36,466 nucleotides of DNA from NCBI GenBank assembly GCA_030696305.1, contig JAUYSP010000018.1:1-36466 (forward strand), given 5' to 3'. Source of the DNA: Legionellaceae bacterium (GTDB lineage Bacteria; Pseudomonadota; Gammaproteobacteria; Legionellales; Legionellaceae). Every line of letters starts with the position of its first letter. Position 1 is the stretch's first letter. Below are positions 16,899-24,900 of the stretch, one piece after another. The position numbers were made by a program, and so were the translations under genes. The notes beneath the pieces were generated by a model, which saw only the letters and a list, made by a program, of their open reading frames with translations, searched no databases and was not told the origin of the DNA.

Positions 16899-17912
16899 AT
16901 GAAAAAATCTGATTTTAATTTTGATCTTCCGCCCGAATTGATCGCACAATATCCATTAGCAACGCGTAGCGAGTCACGATTGTTAGTTTATGATCGTACT
17001 ACTGGTGCTTATAATCATCAGTGTTTTGCTAATCTGTTCAATTTTTTAAAACCTGGCGATTTGCTGGTTATGAACGATAGCCAGGTTATTCCTGCTCGAT
17101 TACATGGCCATAAAGCCAGTGGCGGTAAAGTCGAATTGTTAGTTGAACGCCTACTCACTCATGATGATTTTTGGGCGCATATTAAAGCAAGTAAATCACC
17201 TAAAAACGGTACTGTAATCCACTTGGATAATCAGTGGCAATTGACTGTGCTTGATAAACAAGATGATTTATATCATTGCCAAGCAAATGGTGATGTCGAT
17301 ACTATGTTGCATGATATTGGTCATGTGCCTTTGCCGCCATATATTGAACGACAGGATGAGACACTTGATTTAACGCGCTATCAAACTGTTTATGCCCGTT
17401 ATAAAGGCTCAGTTGCGGCACCGACTGCTGGGTTGCATTTTGATGAGTCGTTGTTAAAGACGTTGCAAGAGAAAGGTATTCAAATTGCTTATTCGACATT
17501 ACATGTAGGAGCAGGTACTTTCAGGCCGGTAAGAGCGGATGATATTCGTGATCATAAAATGCATTCAGAGCGTTTTACAGTGAGCGAGGCATTATGTGAG
17601 GCCATTAGGCAAACTAAAGAAGCTGGTGGTCGGGTGATAGCGGTTGGAACTACTGCGTTGCGGAGCTTAGAAAGTGCAGCAGATGATTGTGGTTTGCATG
17701 CGTGCACGCGCGATACAGCCATTTTCATTTATCCTGGATATACCTTTCGAGTGTGTGATGGTTTAATTACAAACTTTCATTTGCCGGAATCAACGTTGTT
17801 AATGTTGGTATCAGCTTTTATTGGATATGAACAAGCAATGAGTTTATATCGTGTTGCTATTGAGCAACGCTATCGTTTTTTTAGCTATGGTGATGCGAGT
17901 TTGCTATTATGA
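16899..17912 (+). CDS. queA: S-adenosylmethionine:tRNA ribosyltransferase-isomerase QueA
   Basis: Transfers and isomerises the ribose of SAM onto preQ1-modified tRNA to give epoxyqueuosine, the penultimate step of queuosine synthesis. The sequence opens with the typical DFNFDLPPELIAQYP and contains the family motifs LVMNDSQVIPARL, APTAGLHFDESLL, LHVGAGTFRPV and ITNFHLPESTLLMLVSAF. Its 337 residues are close to the usual 340-360. The stop overlaps the start of the Tgt-like gene (ATGA). Its presence shows that the cell makes, or recently made, queuosine, which needs an active Tgt; the adjacent one does not look active. Confidence 0.95.
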   Translation: MKKSDFNFDLPPELIAQYPLATRSESRLLVYDRTTGAYNHQCFANLFNFLKPGDLLVMNDSQVIPARLHGHKASGGKVELLVERLLTHDDFWAHIKASKSPKNGTVIHLDNQWQLTVLDKQDDLYHCQANGDVDTMLHDIGHVPLPPYIERQDETLDLTRYQTVYARYKGSVAAPTAGLHFDESLLKTLQEKGIQIAYSTLHVGAGTFRPVRADDIRDHKMHSERFTVSEALCEAIRQTKEAGGRVIAVGTTALRSLESAADDCGLHACTRDTAIFIYPGYTFRVCDGLITNFHLPESTLLMLVSAFIGYEQAMSLYRVAIEQRYRFFSYGDASLLL

Positions 17913-18739
17913 AACAATCAATCGTTCCTTCGTTATCTACCCTAGCTGGTTCATGTTTGACGGGACTTAATTGGCAAGAAGTTGGTGTGGAGGTTGTGGC
18001 TTATTCCTTATCCGCTTTATTGATGAAGCCAGGAATTGACTTGTTAAACAACATCCCTAATCTTGCCTCTTATGTTGGTTGGCAAAAAACACTGGTACTT
18101 AACGCAACCGCGTTCACATTAAATGCACAAGGTTTGTATTGTTTGCGTTCGATATACGATGGTAGTCGATACCAATACTCCGCTCACGAGTTGTTAACGT
18201 TAATAGTCAAACTATCACCTCAATATGTAATTCTACCTAAAGGAATGGGTCAACATAGTACCTTTATTAGTACTTTGTTTCCTGAAACGATTACTCCTTT
18301 TTTCCCGATAGAAGAGTACCCCTCAATTCAAGCGCAGTCATCTTATGGCTTGTATTTTAATTACAGTAATGAGACAGCAGAGACATTTTTAGAATGCATT
18401 TCAGAACACCAGGATCGTTTGCGTTATGTAGTTGGCTATGTTCCTCTAGAAACGTTACAACATTTGAGTACATCCGGCGTGGATTTGATTGAATCAAACA
18501 GGCCTGCCCAAGATGCTTTAGATGGATTTATTTACCATCCTGAGCAGTCATTTTTCATTATGGATGAGGCACAACGAATGACATTTGATGTCATTGATGT
18601 TGGCTGCGCTTGTCCTGTGTGCAACCAAAAGCTAACTCGTGCTTATTTACATCATTTATATCAACAAACACCCTTGTTATGTCAGCGATTGTTAATTCAG
18701 CATAATGTTTTTTACACTTGTCATTTACCTCAAGCTTAA
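17909..18739 (+). CDS. Divergent tRNA-guanine transglycosylase homologue lacking catalytic residues
   Basis: It occupies the usual tgt place between queA and yajC. The C-terminus keeps the Tgt zinc site and its surroundings: CACPVC, then TRAYLHHLYQQTPLLCQRLL and the zinc-ligand His in IQHN. Upstream, a read-by-eye alignment to E. coli Tgt works (SGVDLIESNRPA against CGVDMFDCVMPT; VGWQKTLVLNATAFT against MQWKGPILTDSGGFQ), but the nucleophile Asp has become Glu and the DSGGFQ loop has become NATAFT. The central GGLAVGE segment is not found. At 276 residues it is about 100 shorter than Tgt. Probably non-catalytic, comparable in principle to eukaryotic QTRT2, the inactive partner in queuine TGT. 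Alternatively it is a decaying gene, though the frame is intact. Confidence 0.78.
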   Translation: MKQSIVPSLSTLAGSCLTGLNWQEVGVEVVAYSLSALLMKPGIDLLNNIPNLASYVGWQKTLVLNATAFTLNAQGLYCLRSIYDGSRYQYSAHELLTLIVKLSPQYVILPKGMGQHSTFISTLFPETITPFFPIEEYPSIQAQSSYGLYFNYSNETAETFLECISEHQDRLRYVVGYVPLETLQHLSTSGVDLIESNRPAQDALDGFIYHPEQSFFIMDEAQRMTFDVIDVGCACPVCNQKLTRAYLHHLYQQTPLLCQRLLIQHNVFYTCHLPQA

Positions 18740-18784
18740 ATGTCGATATGATTTGGACTTGTTTTTAGGTTCTGAGGAGAAGAA

Positions 18785-19117
18785 ATGAGTTTTTTCATTA
18801 ATGATGTTATGGCAGCCGGTGCTGGATCTGCCCCGCAATCTGATGGTACGTTTTCATTAGTTATGGTGGCAGCAATTTTTGTTTTATTCTATTTTATGCT
18901 GATTCGGCCACAAAATAAGCGTGCTAAACAACACAAAGACTTAGTAAGTAAGCTTAAAAAGGGCGATGAAATCATAACATCGGGTGGCATTTTGGCAAAA
19001 GTGGTTAGCTTGGACGAACAATACATTAAGGTAAGTCTGTCTGGTGGTGTAGAAATGACACTGCAACGAGGCTCAGTTACCACTGTATTGCCTAAAGGTA
19101 CTATTGAATCTCTGTAA
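18785..19117 (+). CDS. yajC: Preprotein translocase subunit YajC
   Basis: Small accessory subunit of the SecDF-YajC complex that assists SecYEG. It has one N-terminal membrane helix (about residues 24-40, FSLVMVAAIFVLFYFMLIRP) followed by the conserved RPQNKRAKQHKDLVSKLKKG and GDEIITSGGILAKV. The length of 110 residues is typical. A strong GAGGAG site lies 6 bases upstream of the ATG. The gene begins the yajC-secD-secF set and is separated from the Tgt-like gene by 45 bases. Confidence 0.95.
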   Translation: MSFFINDVMAAGAGSAPQSDGTFSLVMVAAIFVLFYFMLIRPQNKRAKQHKDLVSKLKKGDEIITSGGILAKVVSLDEQYIKVSLSGGVEMTLQRGSVTTVLPKGTIESL

Positions 19118-19131
19118 GTGAGTCGTATCGA

Positions 19132-20988
19132 ATGCAAAATAAATATCCCGTTTGGAAAAATGTCTTATTAGTCATTATTGTGTTGGTTGGTTTACTGTAT
19201 GCAATACCTAATTTGTACAGCGAAGATCCTGTTGTCCAAGTTTCATCAGCTTCTACTGTTGATTCGCAAGCGTTGCAAGAACAAGTAACGGGTTTGTTAC
19301 AGACCGCGAAGATACCTTATCGATCAATCCAAATTAAAAAGAATGGATTGGAAGCGCGCTTTCAGTCAACTGATGCTCAGCTTTTAGCTAGGGATGTCAT
19401 CAAGACTAATTTGAGCTCGGAATATACGGTTGCTTTGAATCTTGTACCCTCAACACCTAGCTGGCTAATGAAAATCCATGCGGAACCAATGAAGCAGGGG
19501 TTAGACTTGCGCGGCGGTGTGCATTTTCTTTTGGAAGTAGATATTGATAGTGTTATCAATCGACGCTACGAAGGATTAATGAAAAGCGTTGGTCAGGATC
19601 TACGTGAAGCGGGATTGCGTTATGCAAGCATTCGATACATAGCTGATAAAGGAATTATCTTACGTTTTCGTATACCAAATCAAATAAATAATGTGATGAG
19701 TGAATTGAAACAGAAGTTTGTGGGTTTTGATTATCATCCAGCAGATGATGGCATGTCATTGACCATCAATTTATCTACTACTGAGCAGAATATCATTCGT
19801 CAAAATACCATTGAACAAACTATGGCTATTTTACGAAACCGTGTGAATGAGCTCGGTGTCGGCGAAGCAGTTGTGCAACAGCAAGGCGCTACTCGAGTCG
19901 CGGTTGATTTACCTGGTATTCAAGATGCTGCAAGAGCTAAGCAAATTTTGGGTGGCACGGCGACCTTGCAATTTTATCTGGTGGATGCTGAAAATGATCC
20001 TATGATAGCAGCGCAGACCGGTGCTGTTCCCATTAGCAGTAAGCTCTATAAAATGGATGGTAATCCCATTCTATTAAAGCGGCAAGTGGTACTCAGTGGT
20101 GATTCTATTACCAGTGCGGTTTCAAGTTTTGACCAACAAACAGCCACCCCAGCAGTGCAAATTCAACTAGGTGGTGGGGGCGAGTCTTATTTTACTAAAA
20201 CTACTCGAGAGAATATTGGTAAACGGATGGCTATTGTATTTGTTGAAACAAAAAACACAATACAAACGATTAATGGTGTAGAACAACATGTGACTCACCG
20301 TGATGAACGTGTGATTAGCGCACCAGTGATTCAAAACGCTTTGGGTAATAATTTTCAAATCACTGGCTTAACAGACGGTACTGAAGCAAGTAATTTAGCT
20401 TTGCTATTGCGAGCAGGTGCTTTACCAGCTGCGATTTATCCAGTAGAAGAGCGGACGGTTGGGCCAACTTTAGGTAAAGAAAATATTCAGCGCGGTATTT
20501 TCTCTCTCGAAGTAGGTATGGGTCTAATTTTAGTACTGATGCTAGTATATTATCGATTGTTTGGATTGGTTGCTGATATCGCATTGCTATTAAATCTGAT
20601 TTTGTTATGTGCTCTCTTGTCCATGATAGGAGCAACGTTAACATTGCCAGGTATTGCCGGTATTGTATTAACCGTAGGAATGGCAGTAGATGCGAACGTC
20701 TTAATTGATGAGCGTATTCGAGAGGAGCTGCGCCACGGTCTTTCGCCTCAAGCAGCCATTTTTGCCGGATATGAACGTGCATTTGCAACGATTTTGGATG
20801 CAAACATAACAACATTTATCGTGGCTGTAGTGTTATTTTCTATTGGCACGGGACCTATTCGTGGATTTGCAGTGACATTGTCGCTAGGTTTATTGACATC
20901 GATGTTAACCGGGGTGACTTATACTCGCGCCATGATCAACGCGATTTATGGTGGGCGTAATGTTAAGAAACTATCGATAGGTATATAG
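19132..20988 (+). CDS. secD: Protein translocase subunit SecD
   Basis: Inner-membrane subunit that uses the proton motive force to help pull proteins out of SecYEG on the periplasmic side. It shows one N-terminal helix (8-25), the motif QGLDLRGGVHFLLEVD, a large periplasmic domain with NRVNELGVGEAVVQQQG, and five C-terminal helices. The last contain the conserved GMAVDANVLIDERIREEL, where the Asp and Arg belong to the family's proton pathway. Its 618 residues match gammaproteobacterial SecD. It begins 14 bases after yajC. Confidence 0.95.
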   Translation: MQNKYPVWKNVLLVIIVLVGLLYAIPNLYSEDPVVQVSSASTVDSQALQEQVTGLLQTAKIPYRSIQIKKNGLEARFQSTDAQLLARDVIKTNLSSEYTVALNLVPSTPSWLMKIHAEPMKQGLDLRGGVHFLLEVDIDSVINRRYEGLMKSVGQDLREAGLRYASIRYIADKGIILRFRIPNQINNVMSELKQKFVGFDYHPADDGMSLTINLSTTEQNIIRQNTIEQTMAILRNRVNELGVGEAVVQQQGATRVAVDLPGIQDAARAKQILGGTATLQFYLVDAENDPMIAAQTGAVPISSKLYKMDGNPILLKRQVVLSGDSITSAVSSFDQQTATPAVQIQLGGGGESYFTKTTRENIGKRMAIVFVETKNTIQTINGVEQHVTHRDERVISAPVIQNALGNNFQITGLTDGTEASNLALLLRAGALPAAIYPVEERTVGPTLGKENIQRGIFSLEVGMGLILVLMLVYYRLFGLVADIALLLNLILLCALLSMIGATLTLPGIAGIVLTVGMAVDANVLIDERIREELRHGLSPQAAIFAGYERAFATILDANITTFIVAVVLFSIGTGPIRGFAVTLSLGLLTSMLTGVTYTRAMINAIYGGRNVKKLSIGI

Positions 20989-21059
20989 GCGAATGGTACC
21001 AAGTAAGACATGTTGTTATTTGTGCGTTAGCTGGAATTTATTATTTAAGGGGTTGTTCG

Positions 21060-21977
21060 ATGGAATTTTTTAATCCAAATTCAAAAGTGGATTTCATGGG
21101 TGCACGAAAGTGGACTGCGATGTTATCTATTTTAATTTTTATAACATCGATGCTCGCCTTGGGAATTAACGGTTTGAACTGGGGATTAGACTTTACTGGC
21201 GGTACGCAAGTAGAAGTTACTTACGAGCAAGCGGCTGATTTGGAAACTATTCGAAACAACCTTTATGATGGGGGTTTTAAAGAAGCACAAGTAATCAGTT
21301 ATGGGAATTCAAAAGATGTACTTATTAGTATCGCTCCCCGAGCTGAAGTTAATCAAATTGGATTAGTGGATAAATTAATGGTTGCCTTGCCGGGTGCGAT
21401 GAAACAACGGGTTGATTTTGTAGGGCCGCAAGTAGGTAAAGAGTTGGCTACAAAAGGTGCATTAGCTATTATTGTATCGTTACTAGCAACTATGATTTAT
21501 ATTGCAATCCGTTTTGAATATCGCCTGGCATTTAGCTCGGCAATTGCGCTTATCCATGATCCTATTTTAATCTTAGGTATCTTTGCTATGTTTCATATCG
21601 AGTTTGATTTGAAGGCATTAGCTGGGTTATTAGCGGTGATTGGCTATTCGTTGAATGATACGATAGTGGTATTTGATCGCGTACGAGAAAATTTTGTGAA
21701 AATTCGACGCTCGACGCCTGTTGAAATCATGAATATTTCTATCAATCAAACACTATCTAGAACTATTATGACGTCTGTTTTAACATTATTTGTAGTGGTC
21801 GCATTGTTTGTCTATGGGGGCGAAACGATTCATGGTTTTTCATTAGCGTTAATTATTGGTATCTTAGTCGGTACCTACTCTTCTATCTATGTCGCTGGTG
21901 CTTTAGCTGTAGCAATGGGTCTAAGTAGTAACGATTTTATTGCTACCAAACGAAAAGAAGTGGATGATCGGCCTTAG
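21060..21977 (+). CDS. secF: Protein translocase subunit SecF
   Basis: Partner of SecD in the six-plus-six helix translocation motor. Diagnostic segments are LNWGLDFTGGTQVEV near the N-terminus and YSLNDTIVVFDRVRENF in the C-terminal helices. The length is 305 residues, normal for the family. A good AAGGGG site precedes the ATG. A 71-base gap after secD contains no obvious signal. The stop overlaps the convergent ankyrin gene's stop by four bases (TTAG), so neither gene has a private terminator. Confidence 0.95.
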   Translation: MEFFNPNSKVDFMGARKWTAMLSILIFITSMLALGINGLNWGLDFTGGTQVEVTYEQAADLETIRNNLYDGGFKEAQVISYGNSKDVLISIAPRAEVNQIGLVDKLMVALPGAMKQRVDFVGPQVGKELATKGALAIIVSLLATMIYIAIRFEYRLAFSSAIALIHDPILILGIFAMFHIEFDLKALAGLLAVIGYSLNDTIVVFDRVRENFVKIRRSTPVEIMNISINQTLSRTIMTSVLTLFVVVALFVYGGETIHGFSLALIIGILVGTYSSIYVAGALAVAMGLSSNDFIATKRKEVDDRP

Positions 21978-24900
21978 CTATTTAATGTAGTGGAATAGGT
22001 GCTATTTACTGCATCTTCCAATCGATGTTTTTTAGCTGGCGATTGAAACATAACCATAGACATATCAGATAATTTCACTTCGTTTTTGGGATATGTTGGT
22101 GTTTTTTTCGAAGTGATAAAGTCCATTATGATTGTAAAGCCAAGTGATTCAGCTATTTTGTAGGCATTGTCAAGATCAGTAGCTCCTGTATCGATCAGTC
22201 GTATGACTAACTCTGTGCGCCCCAATTTAGTTGCCAAGACGAGGGCTGATTGTTGGTACTTATTTACATGATTTATCATTGCTGTATGATGATTAATTAG
22301 TATTTCAACATAAATCCAATTAGTCTCAGCTTCAGCACATACTGCATACATCAACGCAGTCATTTGGTTCAGACTATTAATTAGATCTAATCTGGCACCC
22401 TCGTTAATTAATAGGTAAAAAATCTCATCATGCCCCTTGATTATAGCGATCATTAGAGGAGAGCAACCGGTTCGTTCACACATAGTGTTTATATCAACAT
22501 GTAATTTTTTTTCTGCTAATAACAAACGAACAGTATTTAAATCCCCCTGTGCTACTGCGATATAAAAAGCCGTGGCTTTTAATTCTTTGTCGGGTAAATT
22601 AAGATTGATTTTTGCTTTGTGTTGGATGATTTCTTTGACATAATCCGTTCGTCCTTGTTTGGTGGCAAGTGTTAATATCGTATCGTCATTAAAGTGTGTA
22701 TTTAAAGTTAGTGTAGGGCAGTTACTTAGAAGCATTGAGAAAATATCTAATCTATCATATTGCATGGCTAATACTAAATTTTCTTCCTTAATTATTGCAC
22801 CGTTAGAGACCAACATAGTGGCTGCGCGGGTTTTTCCAAATATAATTGCATAAGCCAGTGGTGTTTTGCCTTGTAGATCTGGTGTTTCAAACGACGTGTT
22901 CGTTTGTAGTAATAATGCTAATAAATTATCAGCTCCCCATTTTGCAGCGAGATGTATTGTGTTACAAAGAGATAAATCACAAACACGAGCAGCTAAAATC
23001 CATAAATAACTCTTTGCTTTAATGGGACTTGATACTAAGGTATCAATTAAAAATTGGCATAAGGTTTCTAAATAAGTTGAATTTTCTAGAATGATTTCTA
23101 GTAATTTAATCTCAGGATGATCCTGATATTTAATGTGTTGGTAAAAAAAAGAAAGGGTAGGTTCGAAATCACATATGTTCAATAATTTGTAGATTGTGAA
23201 ATTATTTAGTAAATGCTGTATTTTAAATTGCATTCCTTTTATTTCTGCTAGTTGATGGTCACAAAGGTCGAAGATATCGTTATGAGTTAAGGAAAAATTA
23301 TTCACCTTTAAGTCAGATACAGGGAGAGCTGCTCCAAAATAGACTAATGTTTGTGAGGCCAGTTTGTGCATAGAAAACAGTGAGCTTATGAGAGGTGTTC
23401 CACAATCATTTGACATGGTGTTAATATTTGCACCACAACGTAATAACATTCTTATAGTACCATCGTTTCCTAATTGAGCAGCAATGTGTAGCGCACTATT
23501 GCCATTTTTCATTGGTAAATTGACCATTGCGCCGTATGCAGCCAATAGCATAATAATTTGGGAAAAACCATGCTGTGCTGCGATATGAATAGGAGCAATA
23601 CATTCATCGCCGATGGTGGTATTTACATTTGACGGATCTGACAAGAGTAGATCCTGTACTTTGTGAATGTCATTTGCTTGGACAGCTAAAATAAGAGGAT
23701 TTAATCCTGAGATGTGGGCAATAGCGCTCCATGAACCCTTCGGGTTCGAGTTTGTATGACGCTCAAATGATTCCTGAATTTGAGGTGAACCATAATCAAT
23801 AGCTATACGCAATGGTATTTCAATGCCTGATTTTAATGGGGGTGGTGATTGGACTAACTGTTCAAAGGGATTTAAGCCACCTTTTTTAAGCGCTTCAATT
23901 GTTTCAACATGTCCTTTAGAAATGGCAAGATATGAGGCTTTTCGTCCAAATATATTTCTCCGGTTTATATCAAAACTTTTTTCAATTAACAATGCGATGA
24001 TTTGATAACGATTATAGAATGCGGCCATTTGTTCGATGCCTGAATACTCATAATCTTTATAATGGAAATATAATTCCTCTAGTATGTGTGGATTTTTTAT
24101 TAAGTAGTCATAAAAAATATTATATTTTTCATCGTGTTCAAAAATAGCTTGTAAAAAGCATTTCTGATGGTTACCTACCTGGATAAAATAGCTTGTATAC
24201 AAACCACAATTACCCAGTTGTATAAATGTATCTAAGTTAGTGTGATTGAATTGGGTGTATAATTTTTGTAAAAAAAACCCCATTTTTTCCGTCGATTTAA
24301 GTGGTTTTGATTTTGGGAGTGCTGGATTAAATAGTTCTAATAAATCCGGCATATTTTTTGCTTTAGCAACATTAGCCGCAGTTTCTCCGGCGAGATTTTT
24401 AATTGTTCTATCAGTAACAGGTAGTAAAATTTGCACCATGGATTTAGCGCCCAAGCGAGTAGCCACAATTAAAGCTGTTTCACCCTGAGCATTTCGGGCA
24501 TTTAGCGTATTTTCAGTACATTTTTTGATAAGGTCCGCAACTATTAAGAGCAGGCCTTGTTCAACCGCCTCTAATAGAAGAGTGGTTCCTTGGATGATGT
24601 TATCAATGGCTGCATGAGCTTTTAATTTTTGGATGCTATTAATATGTTTATTTTGAATCGCAATAAAAAGAGGTGTGACCCCATCCTGATTTAGCTGATC
24701 AACGTCTATTCCAGCTTCGATTGCATTTTCAACTAAGGTAACGCAATTGAGTTTTGCTGCAATATGGATCGGATATAGAGGCAGCAAGATTTGCCAGACA
24801 TTGGATTTGTGTTTTGTATCTTTTAGCCAATTAAGAAATACACGTGCTTTGATGCGATCTCGTAAAATGTGCTCAAAAGTAGTTTCAAACGTCAATAACT

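Noticed and set aside
17909-18739. Intact tgt gene
   Set aside because: The gene order suggests tgt, but the length and the loss of both catalytic Asp regions do not fit an active enzyme.
20360-20815. 151-codon open frame on the minus strand within secD
   Set aside because: It lies wholly opposite the well-supported secD coding sequence, has no ribosome site or recognisable motif, and is explained as a shadow of secD codon use.
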